Below are positions 8,467 to 17,107 of a stretch of 64,000 nucleotides of DNA, piece after piece; positions within the stretch are counted from its first letter, which is position 1, and each line of letters starts with the position of its first letter. The notes beneath the pieces were generated by a model that ran no database searches, had not been told where the DNA came from, and saw only the letters and a program-made list of their open reading frames with translations. The stretch covers positions 135,744 through 199,743 of the forward strand of contig JAXFOY010000025.1 in the NCBI GenBank assembly GCA_034180045.1, given 5' to 3'. The translations under genes were made by a program, and so were the position numbers. Origin of the DNA: Eubacterium_B sp034180045 (lineage in GTDB: Bacteria > Bacillota > Clostridia > Peptostreptococcales > Anaerovoracaceae).

Positions 8467-9285
8467 ATGAAAGATATCAATTATAAGGAGATTGCGGCAA
8501 AGATTAGGGTTGATGTAATCAAGGCTGTATATAATGCCGGCTCGGGGCATCCGGGAGGAAGCCTTTCCGCCGCAGAAATTCTCACAGCTCTATATTTTAG
8601 AGAGATGAATATAGATCCTGAGAATCCTAAGATGAACGGACGAGACAAATTTGTACTGTCAAAGGGACATGCTGCGCCCGTGCAGTATGCTGCGCTTGCC
8701 GAAAGAGGCTACTACTCACCGGAAGAAATGATGAGCCTTCGTAAGCTCGGAAGCAATTTTCAGGGACACCCTAATATGGATAAGGTTCCCGGAATAGAGA
8801 TGTCGACAGGTTCGCTGGGACAGGGTTTCTCAGTATGCATCGGGATGGCACTTGCATCAAAGCTTGATAATGACGGAAGCAGGGTGTTTACACTCCTCGG
8901 AGACGGAGAACTTCAGGAAGGACTGGTTTGGGAAGCTGCGATGTCGGCAGGACACTACCATCTTGACAATTTGGTTGCCTTTGTTGACTGGAACGGTTTG
9001 CAGATAGACGGAGATAACGACAAAGTAATGACGGTTTCACCTATTGATGAAAAATTTGCATCTTTCGGTTGGCATGTTCAGGTCATAGACGGTCATGATT
9101 TTGAACAAATTTTTGCAGCACTCGACGAGGCGAGAAAGGAAATCGGTAAACCGTCTGTGATTATTGCTCGTACTCACAAAGGACAGGGTGTGTCGTTTAT
9201 GACTGATGAGGCGGCTTGGCACGGGAAAGCTCCTAATGAGGAACAGGCGAAGCAAGCGGTAGAAGAATTGGGAGGTAAGTGGTAA
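8467..9285 (+). CDS. tktA: Transketolase, N-terminal (TPP-binding) subunit
   Basis: A 272-residue half-transketolase for the non-oxidative pentose phosphate pathway. GSGHPGGSLSAAEI at the start and the TPP/Mg motif GDGELQEGLVWEAAM with the following DWNGLQIDG are diagnostic. The start is ATG at 8467, after GGAGGGGAAGA. The matching C-terminal subunit begins on the stop codon of this gene, so the two are translationally coupled and together make one active enzyme. Split transketolases of this kind are common in anaerobic Firmicutes and archaea. Confidence 0.94.
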   Translation: MKDINYKEIAAKIRVDVIKAVYNAGSGHPGGSLSAAEILTALYFREMNIDPENPKMNGRDKFVLSKGHAAPVQYAALAERGYYSPEEMMSLRKLGSNFQGHPNMDKVPGIEMSTGSLGQGFSVCIGMALASKLDNDGSRVFTLLGDGELQEGLVWEAAMSAGHYHLDNLVAFVDWNGLQIDGDNDKVMTVSPIDEKFASFGWHVQVIDGHDFEQIFAALDEARKEIGKPSVIIARTHKGQGVSFMTDEAAWHGKAPNEEQAKQAVEELGGKW

Positions 9286-10217
9286 TGGCAGATAAACAGG
9301 CAACTAGAGAGGCATACGGAAAAGCACTGGTTGAAATTGGAGCGGAAAATCCTAATCTTGTAGTTATGGACGCTGATCTTTCAGGTTCAACTAAAACAGG
9401 TGTTTTCGCAAAAGCATACCCGGAAAGATTTTTCAACATGGGCATAGCGGAACAAAATTTATATGCATCTGCGGCAGGACTTGCACTTTCAGGAAAAGTC
9501 GTTTGTGCCTCCACCTTTGCGATGTTTGCGGCGGGAAGAGCATTTGAAATCATAAGAAACTCCATAGGATATACAGGTGCCAATGTTAAAATATGCGCAA
9601 CACACGCGGGTATAACTGTAGGGGAGGACGGGGCAAGCCACCAAACTTTTGAGGACATCGCATTGATGCGTACTATTCCCGGAATGACAGTCATTAATCC
9701 GTGCGACGGAATCAGTGCCGCAAAACTCATAAAACAGGCTGTTTCTTTTGACGGACCGGCGTATATCAGGCTTGGAAGAGCTGCGGTTCCTATGTTTTAT
9801 AGCGAAGGTGATGAGATAGAGCTGGGAAAGGGTAAGCTTCTCAGAGACGGCAAAGATGTTGCCATAGTTGCTACGGGAATAATGGTTTCCGAGGCTATGA
9901 AAGCGGCAGATGAGCTTGCAAATGAGGGAATAGATGCCATGGTTTTGGATATTCATACCATTAAGCCTTTGGATGATGAACTCATCATTCGCGCAGCCGG
10001 AGCAACAGGTAAAATAGTTACGGCAGAAGAACATTCCGTTGTCGGCGGTCTAGGCGGTGCGGTAGCAGAACTTCTCGCTCGCGAGTGTCCTACCAAAATG
10101 GCTATGGTAGGTCAGCAGGATACCTTCGGCGAGTCGGGCAAGCCTGAGGAATTAAAAGAAAAATACGGAATGACTGCTGCTCATATAAAGGCGGCAGTGA
10201 AAAAACTTTGTGAATAA
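9285..10217 (+). CDS. tktB: Transketolase, C-terminal (pyrimidine-binding) subunit
   Basis: A 310-residue partner of the preceding subunit. FFNMGIAEQNLYASAAGLA contains the glutamate that activates the TPP ring in transketolases, and GEDGASHQTFEDIALMRTIPGM is the family's pyrimidine-domain loop. The C-terminal domain includes EEHSVVGGLGGAVAE. ATG at 9285 overlaps the TAA of the upstream subunit by one base and has GGGAGG upstream. A long stem-loop follows about 30 bases after the stop. Confidence 0.94.
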   Translation: MADKQATREAYGKALVEIGAENPNLVVMDADLSGSTKTGVFAKAYPERFFNMGIAEQNLYASAAGLALSGKVVCASTFAMFAAGRAFEIIRNSIGYTGANVKICATHAGITVGEDGASHQTFEDIALMRTIPGMTVINPCDGISAAKLIKQAVSFDGPAYIRLGRAAVPMFYSEGDEIELGKGKLLRDGKDVAIVATGIMVSEAMKAADELANEGIDAMVLDIHTIKPLDDELIIRAAGATGKIVTAEEHSVVGGLGGAVAELLARECPTKMAMVGQQDTFGESGKPEELKEKYGMTAAHIKAAVKKLCE

Positions 10218-10246
10218 AATATTGGTAATGGATATACTGTAAACAC

Positions 10247-10350
10247 ATCCCTTTGTTCATTAGTCGAGCAAACAGTCTAAAGCAGTTAGATTTAATTCTT
10301 ACGAGCAGAGCCTGGTTGAAGACTGACTGAACAAGGGGATTTTAATTTTA
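10247..10350 (+). other. Long stem-loop, terminator or structured RNA of unknown class
   Basis: The arm 10247-10265 (ATCCCTTTGTTCATTAGTC) pairs with 10321-10340 through about 19 base pairs, with two G-U pairs and a single bulged C at 10327. The loop is 55 bases, far larger than in a normal terminator. The 3' arm runs straight into TTTAATTTT, so termination is possible. I do not recognise an RNA family: no SRP, 6S or T-box landmark is evident by eye. Confidence 0.5.
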
Positions 10351-10376
10351 GAAAAAATTTCCCCGTACAAATCGTA

Positions 10377-10405
10377 TTGAATTCCCCAAACTATAGGCAT
10401 AAACT
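10377..10405 (+). promoter_or_regulatory. Candidate promoter for the P-loop-like gene
   Basis: TTGAAT (10377-10382) and TAAACT (10400-10405) are 17 bases apart. The -10 is weak (4 of 6), so this is tentative. Confidence 0.35.
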
Positions 10406-10447
10406 TATCTATGCAAATATTTCACATGAGGAAATACAGATGTCCGG

Positions 10448-11347
10448 ATGAGAGAAGGGGGGATTTACATAGGGATTAAAGATATATTTACGCTTCGTAA
10501 GTATAGGAGGAAGCTTTCAGGAGAGGATACCGATAAGGTAAAAAGGAACTTTTGGGGGCTTGGCGTCGGCAGTCGGATAGCGGTTACAGCTACAGGACGA
10601 TTTGCAGGCACGAGTCTCTTCTCTGTAATGCTGGCCGGATTCATCAGCAAAAATGGCTTTGAGGTGTGCTTTACTGAATATGGCGTACCCGAAACTAAGA
10701 CGACTTTGATTTACGATAGTTATGCGATGGAACAGAGATTTTCAAGAACAGGCTTCGTCGATTTTTACGAGGCTGCTGCAAGAGGAGAACGACTTTCGGG
10801 ACTAAATAATTTGGAGAAAATTACAGCGGAACAGAAAAATAAAGTGAATGTCTTTGCTGCAAGCGAAGAAACCGGATTTGAGAAAGAAAACTCTTACATC
10901 GATTGGAGAGTGATTTGTCCAAAAGATATAGATAGGAATATAAGGCTTGATGATGGGCAATTTTCCAGGCTGGAAAGCAGCGCAAGAGGTGAATTTAATA
11001 TATCTGATGTTGAAGCAGATCCGTACTTTGACTTTATATTAAGCGATGCTGATTTGATATTTGTTCTGGTATGTCCCATGCCGTCAAGGCTGATAAGAGA
11101 AGCTGAGAGAATAAAAGCGTTTAAGCGCATGGAAAAAGATGCAAGAGTGATTTGGGTGATAAACCGTATGAACAGTGGTGTATCAAAGCGCGAAATTTAC
11201 AAGATTCTCAGGTCAAATGACATACTGTTTATCGATGAGATATCTACCGAGATATTATGTGGATGCGAATATAAATGCAGTTATCCTTGGACAAGCGATG
11301 AGTGTCGCAATGCCTTTTGGTCTGTTTTCACAAAAGATTCACATTGA
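10448..11347 (+). CDS. Unknown protein with a degenerate MinD/CpaE-like P-loop
   Basis: About 299 residues that I cannot assign to a named family. Near the N terminus, RIAVTATGRFAGTSLFSVML, followed by a strand-like GFEVCFTEYG, resembles the opening of MinD/ParA/CpaE ATPases. The loop reads GRFAGTS and lacks the usual GK(T/S) lysine. A later stretch, DFILSDADLIFVLVCPMPS, then ARVIWVINRMNSGVS, looks like the switch II and NKxD-like strands of that fold (NRMN). No signal peptide or membrane helix is seen. Start choice is uncertain: ATG 10448 has only a distant AGGAAA, while GGGGGG at 10457 sits before non-ATG codons (ATA 10469). It lies directly upstream of ftsE-ftsX, which has its own promoter. 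Confidence 0.6.
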   Translation: MREGGIYIGIKDIFTLRKYRRKLSGEDTDKVKRNFWGLGVGSRIAVTATGRFAGTSLFSVMLAGFISKNGFEVCFTEYGVPETKTTLIYDSYAMEQRFSRTGFVDFYEAAARGERLSGLNNLEKITAEQKNKVNVFAASEETGFEKENSYIDWRVICPKDIDRNIRLDDGQFSRLESSARGEFNISDVEADPYFDFILSDADLIFVLVCPMPSRLIREAERIKAFKRMEKDARVIWVINRMNSGVSKREIYKILRSNDILFIDEISTEILCGCEYKCSYPWTSDECRNAFWSVFTKDSH

Positions 11348-11373
11348 TATGCCGCTTGAATAATCAATAAGTG

Positions 11374-11402
11374 TTCACAAAGCCTTTATTTTGTTGTATA
11401 CT
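11374..11402 (+). promoter_or_regulatory. ftsE promoter
   Basis: TTCACA (11374-11379) and TATACT (11397-11402) are separated by 17 bases, placing the start about 30 bases before ftsE. This makes ftsEX independent of the gene upstream. Confidence 0.65.
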
Positions 11403-11441
11403 TAATAAGTACAAATATTTTTTGAATCAGAGGTTTTTGAT

Positions 11442-12167
11442 ATGATAACATTCAAAAATGTTACCAAAATATATAATGGCAATGTTGGACTTGAGAACGC
11501 CAGCATTACTATCAATGATGGCGACTTTGTATTTTTGGTAGGTCCCAGCGGTGCAGGTAAGTCTACCTTTATTAAACTGATACTTAAAGAAATAAATGCG
11601 GATTCCGGAAGCATACTTGTAGATGGACAAGAGGTTACTAAACTGAGCAATCGCGAAATACCTATGTTGAGACGAAAGATAGGTATAGTTTTTCAGGATT
11701 TTAGACTGTTGCCGAAAAAAACGGTATTCGAAAATGTTGCCTTTGCGCTTGAGACGGTACATAAGAGCGCGCGAAGAGTCAAAAATCGTGTGCCTATTGC
11801 ACTTCAGATGGTGGGAATCGGTGATAAGGCGGACAAGTACCCGGATGAACTTTCTGCAGGAGAACAGCAGAGGGTCGCAATCGCAAGAGCTATTATAAAC
11901 AAGCCGGACCTTTTGATATGTGACGAGCCTACAGGAAACCTCGACCCTGAGACGGCTAACGGAATTATGGATTTGCTCGGAGACATTAATGATACAGGAA
12001 CTACCATAGTCATGGTTACCCATGCGAAGGAGATTGTCGATCGCATGCAAAAACGCGTTGTCGCTATCGAGTCGGGACAAATTGTTAGAGATGAGTATGG
12101 CGAGTATGGATATGTCGAACCTGTGATTGACAGTGAGGAGGACGAGGATGCTTCGGATAGGTTATAA
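11442..12167 (+). CDS. ftsE: Cell division ATP-binding protein FtsE
   Basis: A 241-residue ABC ATPase. Walker A GPSGAGKST is at residues 34-42, the signature LSAGEQQRVA at about 136-145 and Walker B LLICDEPTGNLDP just after. The segment GIVFQDFRLLPKKTVFENVA is typical of FtsE. With FtsX it forms a type VII ABC complex that does not transport a substrate but drives a periplasmic or extracellular hydrolase. The hydrolase partner is encoded two genes downstream. The C-terminal extension is acidic, and its last 20 bases overlap ftsX. Confidence 0.95.
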   Translation: MITFKNVTKIYNGNVGLENASITINDGDFVFLVGPSGAGKSTFIKLILKEINADSGSILVDGQEVTKLSNREIPMLRRKIGIVFQDFRLLPKKTVFENVAFALETVHKSARRVKNRVPIALQMVGIGDKADKYPDELSAGEQQRVAIARAIINKPDLLICDEPTGNLDPETANGIMDLLGDINDTGTTIVMVTHAKEIVDRMQKRVVAIESGQIVRDEYGEYGYVEPVIDSEEDEDASDRL

Positions 12168-13041
12168 CATCAGACAGGCCTTCAAGCAGCTTAGGCGAAA
12201 TAAAGGTATGTCGATGGCTTCGGTATTTGCGATAACGGCGATGCTTCTCATTTTGGGATTATTCTTTGTAATTACCGTGAATATAAATCTCTTTACGGAG
12301 ATGCTTAAGAACAACTACAATGAGGTTGAAGTTTTTCTAAAGGATGAAGTGACTAAGTCCGAGGCCAAGCAAATAATGAAACAAATCGAAACAGGTCCGG
12401 GTATTAAATCTACCGAATACAGAACAAAGGAAGAAGCTATGCAGATATTGAAGGCTCGCTGGGGAGAAAACAGCTACCTTCTGGACAGCTTAGGGGATAA
12501 CCCGCTTCCAAGCTCGATTATAATAACTGTAGAATCTATGTCGGCGGCGGATAAGGTGATAGACAAGCTCGACGATACCAAGGGCGTTGAAGATGTAAAA
12601 TATTATCAGGAGACGGTCGAAAAGCTCACTAAAATAACTAATTTCTTGAAGATTGCAGCGCTGATTATCATGATTTTCCTGATTATAGTTTCCGTTGTGG
12701 TAGTATCCAATACGATTAAGTTGACCGTCTTTGCCAGAGCCAAAGAAATTGAGATTATGAAATACATAGGAGCAACAAACTGGTTCATCAGAGGTCCTTT
12801 CCTGGTGGAGGGAATCTTAATCGGTGTGATTTCTTCAATAATTTCAGCGACGGCAACCTATTTCATATATAAGGAGATTATAGCTGCCGTAGGGAAGCAA
12901 TTCATGACAATAATGAGCTCACCACTTGTACCGGCAGGATATTTATCTATAAATTTGATTTTGATATTCTTGGCAATAGGGGTGAGCATAGGCGCGTGTG
13001 GAAGTATAATTTCAATGCGCAAGTTCCTTGATACAAAGTAG
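12148..13041 (+). CDS. ftsX: Cell division protein FtsX
   Basis: A 297-residue membrane subunit of FtsEX. It has an N-terminal cytoplasmic tail and membrane helix 1 (about residues 24-45). An extracellular loop follows (about 50-165, KNNYNEVEVFLKDEV onwards), which in Firmicutes contacts PcsB or CwlO. Three more helices follow at about 170-290. KEIEIMKYIGATNWFIRGPF is the conserved cytoplasmic coupling segment. The start is ATG 12148 after GAGGAGGACGAGG, inside the ftsE 3' end. Next comes the hydrolase gene, 19 bases away. Confidence 0.94.
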   Translation: MLRIGYNIRQAFKQLRRNKGMSMASVFAITAMLLILGLFFVITVNINLFTEMLKNNYNEVEVFLKDEVTKSEAKQIMKQIETGPGIKSTEYRTKEEAMQILKARWGENSYLLDSLGDNPLPSSIIITVESMSAADKVIDKLDDTKGVEDVKYYQETVEKLTKITNFLKIAALIIMIFLIIVSVVVVSNTIKLTVFARAKEIEIMKYIGATNWFIRGPFLVEGILIGVISSIISATATYFIYKEIIAAVGKQFMTIMSSPLVPAGYLSINLILIFLAIGVSIGACGSIISMRKFLDTK

Positions 13042-13060
13042 AAGCTTTGGGAGGTTTTCT

Positions 13061-14206
13061 ATGAGTAGAAAAAAGATTTTTGCAGTTTCATTATCTTTGA
13101 TGATGGCGATAAGTTTAACTTTGTCGTACACGGCGAGTGTTTATGCGGAAGATAAGCAAGCGACACTTGACGAAGTCAAAGAAAAACAAAAAGCAGCAGA
13201 AGCCGAAAAGCAGGAGGTTATGACAGAACTGAATGATTACACGGAAAAGATTGTTGCTTTGAACACGGAGATAACGAATAAGCAGACGGAAATAGATAAT
13301 AAGCAGGCCGAAATTGATGCGCTTGTAGGTAAAATCGAAGAAATGCACGCAAGTATCAACGACAGGAAGAACGGCTTGTCAAAGAGACTTCGTACAATGT
13401 ATAAGAACGGGTCTATAGGATTTATAGATATAATTCTTGACTCGAATAATTTCTCAGAGTTCCTATCTAATATATCGCTGCTTCAGGAGATATACAGAAG
13501 TGACCAGGACACGCTCAACAGCCTTGAGAAAACGAGTGAAGAACTGAATAAGAATAAGTCTGCGCTTGATTTGGCAAAGCAAGATATTACAAATTCTCAA
13601 AGTGTGTTAAAGACTAAAAAAGATGAGCTCGCCAAGGTTTCAAAAGAGCTTGAAGATAAGGCCGCAGAGATTGAATCGACTATTGCAATCTTCAAGCAGC
13701 AGGCGGATTCTCTGTCATCGCAAATCCTGGCGGAGCAGCAGGCAGCACAAAATAACTATCCCGCACCGAGTCCGGATAACGGAAGTACAGGTGGGGGTGG
13801 CGTTATATCAGGAGCAACCGGAAACTTAAGATGGCCTGTTGCAAAAATTATCACATCTCCATTCGGATATAGAGTTGGCCTTGAGCAATACGGAACGTTC
13901 CATACAGGTACAGATTTAGGCGTGCCTGCGGGTACTCCTGTAAGAGCTTCAGATTCAGGCAGGGTTATGAATCTGACCGGATGGTATGAACAGGGATATG
14001 GATTCGGTGTATTTCTTGACCATGGTAACGGTGTAGTTACCGTTTATGGACATAATAGCGCTATACTTGTTTCTCCGGGGCAATATGTACAGCAAGGTGA
14101 TGTAATCGCACTCGCAGGGCAAACAGGATGGGCAACAGGTCCGCATGTGCATTTTGAGGTTCGCATAAACGGAGAATATGTTAATCCTGAACTATATGTA
14201 AATTAA
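13061..14206 (+). CDS. PcsB/EnvC-like murein hydrolase with coiled coil and M23 (LytM) domain
   Basis: A 381-residue exported protein. A signal peptide covers about residues 1-28 (ending VYAED). A long coiled coil lies at about 30-225 (repeating heptads rich in K, E, Q). A short Pro/Gly linker leads to an M23 peptidase domain at about 255-381. The zinc site is complete: HTGTDLG supplies H and D, and GPHVHFEV supplies the HxH. That makes it a likely active endopeptidase, unlike degenerate EnvC-type activators. It follows ftsEX directly, and coiled-coil hydrolases of this design are the known FtsEX partners (PcsB uses CHAP, CwlO uses NlpC/P60). Use of M23 here is a variation on that theme. Confidence 0.9.
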   Translation: MSRKKIFAVSLSLMMAISLTLSYTASVYAEDKQATLDEVKEKQKAAEAEKQEVMTELNDYTEKIVALNTEITNKQTEIDNKQAEIDALVGKIEEMHASINDRKNGLSKRLRTMYKNGSIGFIDIILDSNNFSEFLSNISLLQEIYRSDQDTLNSLEKTSEELNKNKSALDLAKQDITNSQSVLKTKKDELAKVSKELEDKAAEIESTIAIFKQQADSLSSQILAEQQAAQNNYPAPSPDNGSTGGGGVISGATGNLRWPVAKIITSPFGYRVGLEQYGTFHTGTDLGVPAGTPVRASDSGRVMNLTGWYEQGYGFGVFLDHGNGVVTVYGHNSAILVSPGQYVQQGDVIALAGQTGWATGPHVHFEVRINGEYVNPELYVN

Positions 14207-14211
14207 AGAAT

Positions 14212-15858
14212 ATGAAACTAAATAATGTTATACAAACAGTACTAAATAAAAGAGGTATCTCCGCGGCAGACGATGTCGCGGAGTTCTTATCTGAAAAGCC
14301 TGTGCTTATGCATAGTCCGTTTTTATTAAAGGATATGTATGAAGGCGTGGACTTAATAATGATGGCGATAGAAACCGGTCAAAAAATCTGTATTTATGGC
14401 GATTACGATGCAGATGGAGTGACTTCCGTTTCACTGATGATGGATGTGCTTCGCAAAATGGGAGCGGATGTCAGTTACTATATTCCATCAAGATTTGATG
14501 AAGGATATGGTCTGAATTCTGCGGCTTTGGACAAGCTTAAGGCGGCAGGGGTCGAACTTGTTATCACGGTAGACTGCGGTTCGACATCAGTTGAGGAGGT
14601 TAGGCATGCGCAAGAGATAGGACTGGAGATACTGATAACTGACCATCACACCATCAGGGATGAAACTCCTGACTGCCTTTTGATAAATCCAAGTCAAAAG
14701 GAATGCAACTACCCGTTTAAGTTTCTTGCAGGTGTAGGAGTGGCATTTAAGCTGGCACAGGCACTATGTGAAACGGCGGAGATGCCGAAATCTGTACTCA
14801 CAAGGAATCTGGATCTTGTGGCAATAGGAACCATAGGTGATATAGTGCCTTTGGTAGATGAAAATAGAACTCTGGTGAAATATGGTCTCAGAGCTCTTAA
14901 TGTAAGCAAGCGAGTAGGGCTGAAATCCCTTTTAGATGGAATCGGGCTTAGACAAGGTGATATAAAATCACAAAATGTGTCTTTTATTATTGCGCCGCAT
15001 ATAAATGCGGCAGGAAGAATGGGCAATGCTTCGCTGGCGTCACGATTGCTTCTGTGTGAGGATGAGGTGCGCGCCAAGGAACTTACGCAGGATATTATAG
15101 AAGCCAATAATTCTCGCAAGAAGATTCAAAATCAAATTTATGAAAGTTGTGTCTCAAATTTGTTGAGTGAAGATATAGAGAAAGGTTTCATTTTGGCAGA
15201 GCTTGATGAAGCGCACGAGGGAGTTACGGGAATAGCGGCAGGAAGGCTAAAAGAAAAGTACAGAATTCCAAGCCTTATAGTGACGAAGATTGGTGACGGT
15301 AAAAGTAAAGGTACAGGCAGAAGCGTTGACAATATAAGTTTATTTGATTTGTTAAATAGAAAGCCGGAGCTTTTTGTGAAGTTTGGCGGACACGCGGCAG
15401 CTTGCGGATTTACCATACCGGATGAGAATATAAATCTTCTTAGAGAGTCCATTGCAGAGGGAATTGCGGAATTGAAACTGAAATCGACGGATAAAGGTAC
15501 AATGGTTGATTTTGATGCATTGATGGAGAGCGATGATTTGGGCAGTGAGTTTTTTGAACAACAGGCTATGTTGGAACCGTTTGGAAAATGCAACGAAATG
15601 CCTTTGATAAGAATAGACGCGGTGCCTCGCTTTGTTTCAAGAATGCAGCGTAAGCCAGAATATCTGCAATTTAGGTTGAATCTGGGGGATAAGGAAATTC
15701 GAGGCGTTGACTTTGTAAATGCTGATGAAAATGAGCTTATCCTAAAAAAATCCATGGATACGGGGATTAAGGTTTCTCTAATAGGAAATTTAGATTTATC
15801 GAGTTGGAATGGCAGGGAGTATGTTAATCTCGTACTTAAGTCTGTGAATATGGAGTGA
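14212..15858 (+). CDS. recJ: Single-stranded-DNA-specific exonuclease RecJ
   Basis: A 548-residue DHH-family 5'-3' exonuclease for recombination and mismatch repair. DYDADG at residues 64-69 and DHH at 144-146 are motifs I and III of the metal site. ITVDCGS and APHINAAGRMG are further family motifs. KFGGHAAACGFTI is the DHHA1 substrate-binding motif. An OB-like C-terminal domain follows. The start lies only 5 bases behind the hydrolase stop and has a weak ribosome site, so expression is probably coupled. At 548 residues it is on the short side for the family and lacks the extra C-terminal domain of Bacillus RecJ. Confidence 0.94.
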   Translation: MKLNNVIQTVLNKRGISAADDVAEFLSEKPVLMHSPFLLKDMYEGVDLIMMAIETGQKICIYGDYDADGVTSVSLMMDVLRKMGADVSYYIPSRFDEGYGLNSAALDKLKAAGVELVITVDCGSTSVEEVRHAQEIGLEILITDHHTIRDETPDCLLINPSQKECNYPFKFLAGVGVAFKLAQALCETAEMPKSVLTRNLDLVAIGTIGDIVPLVDENRTLVKYGLRALNVSKRVGLKSLLDGIGLRQGDIKSQNVSFIIAPHINAAGRMGNASLASRLLLCEDEVRAKELTQDIIEANNSRKKIQNQIYESCVSNLLSEDIEKGFILAELDEAHEGVTGIAAGRLKEKYRIPSLIVTKIGDGKSKGTGRSVDNISLFDLLNRKPELFVKFGGHAAACGFTIPDENINLLRESIAEGIAELKLKSTDKGTMVDFDALMESDDLGSEFFEQQAMLEPFGKCNEMPLIRIDAVPRFVSRMQRKPEYLQFRLNLGDKEIRGVDFVNADENELILKKSMDTGIKVSLIGNLDLSSWNGREYVNLVLKSVNME

Positions 15859-15860
15859 GC

Positions 15861-17021
15861 ATGAAAAAGAGAAATTTTAATGTCGGTGCTATAATTCTCA
15901 CAGTTATTTTGACGGCTGTGATGATGACAGGGGGCTTTTTTGCTTTTCTGAGATACGCAGATAAGCTTATAGTGCCAAAAAAGGAATATGAATCTAATGA
16001 AAAGCTCATAAAAAAGTTTGAAAAACTTATAGATATAGATAATTTGATAGAATCGGATTTCCTATACGAATTTGATAAAGATAAGCAGTCTGAAGCCATG
16101 TATGATGCTATGCTTTCCAGCCTTGACGATGAGTATTCAAGATATTTGAATAAGGATGAGTTGGAAAAACTGAAAAAAAGCTTGAACAACAGCTTTACAG
16201 GTATAGGCATAAGCTTTGAGATGACAGATAAAGGTGTGCTTATTACCGATGTAATGAGCGAAAGTCCCGCACAGACAGCAGGTCTACAAAAGGCAGATAT
16301 AATTCTGGAAATAGACGGTAGAGAATGCAAGACAATAAAGGCAGTGAAAAAAGCGATTTCAGGCAAGGCGGGAGAAGCAGTTGAACTCAAAATAATGAGG
16401 GGAAGCGAAGAAAAGAAAGTCAAGGTCATCCGAGGGGAAATCGAGGATTTAACAGTAGACAGCAAGGAAATTTCGGATAAAACGGCGTATATCAAAATTA
16501 CAAGTTTCGGAGAACAAACCTATAGCAAATTTGAATCGGCACTAAGTTCCTTTGAGAAATCGGGGAAACAGAGTTTGATACTGGATTTAAGAGCTAATCC
16601 GGGCGGTTTGTTTGATGAAGGCATAAAGATTGCCGACAGACTTTTACCTGAATGTAAGATTACATACACAAAGGATAAGCGCGGAAAAATAAAAAATTAC
16701 AATTCTGACGTAAAAGGCACTAAGCTTAAGTTAATAGTGCTGATAGATGAAAACTCAGCCAGCTCCTCCGAGATAGTCGCCGCAGCCTTAATAGATAACA
16801 AAGCTGCAATTTCCGTAGGGCAAAAGAGCTATGGAAAGGGTGTTGTGCAGGAGAGTCATATTTATAGCGATGATACAGCTATAAGCATAACCGTAAAAGA
16901 ATATTTTTCACCTACCGGCAAGAAGATTAACGGTAAAGGAATTGAGCCGCAGTTTGCTGTAGAGAACATAGACGGTAATGACTTACAGCTTGCTAAAGCG
17001 ATAGAGCTTGCGAGTGTTTGA
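15861..17021 (+). CDS. ctpA: Carboxy-terminal processing protease (S41 family)
   Basis: A 386-residue membrane-anchored protease. One membrane helix lies at about residues 10-30, so the rest sits outside the cell. A PDZ domain at about 100-180 starts at SFTGIGISFEM. The S41 domain holds a Ser-rich active segment (residues 298-304, NSASSSE) and GKGVVQ with the catalytic lysine. Such proteases trim or destroy cell-wall and signalling proteins; in several bacteria they control murein hydrolases, which would fit its position behind ftsEX and the M23 hydrolase. The stop codon overlaps the -35 box of the next transcript. Confidence 0.93.
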   Translation: MKKRNFNVGAIILTVILTAVMMTGGFFAFLRYADKLIVPKKEYESNEKLIKKFEKLIDIDNLIESDFLYEFDKDKQSEAMYDAMLSSLDDEYSRYLNKDELEKLKKSLNNSFTGIGISFEMTDKGVLITDVMSESPAQTAGLQKADIILEIDGRECKTIKAVKKAISGKAGEAVELKIMRGSEEKKVKVIRGEIEDLTVDSKEISDKTAYIKITSFGEQTYSKFESALSSFEKSGKQSLILDLRANPGGLFDEGIKIADRLLPECKITYTKDKRGKIKNYNSDVKGTKLKLIVLIDENSASSSEIVAAALIDNKAAISVGQKSYGKGVVQESHIYSDDTAISITVKEYFSPTGKKINGKGIEPQFAVENIDGNDLQLAKAIELASV

Positions 17022-17046
17022 CTTTAATACAGCAAAGTGATATAAT
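17018..17046 (+). promoter_or_regulatory. Promoter of the YerC-type regulator
   Basis: TTGACT (17018-17023) and TATAAT (17041-17046) with a 17-base spacer form a near-perfect promoter. The -35 box overlaps the ctpA stop codon. Confidence 0.8.
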
Positions 17047-17071
17047 TTCAACGCAAAATATTGCTCAGATA

Positions 17072-17088
17072 TTGCATTTTCAATGCAA
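17072..17088. promoter_or_regulatory. Inverted repeat in the YerC leader, candidate autoregulatory operator
   Basis: TTGCATT-TTC-AATGCAA is a perfect 7-bp inverted repeat about 20 bases into the transcript, and a related ATATTGC word stands just upstream. It could be the binding site of the regulator encoded directly behind it, or an RNA hairpin. Confidence 0.4.
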
Positions 17089-17107
17089 AAATCGAAAGGA
17101 AGCTGAT

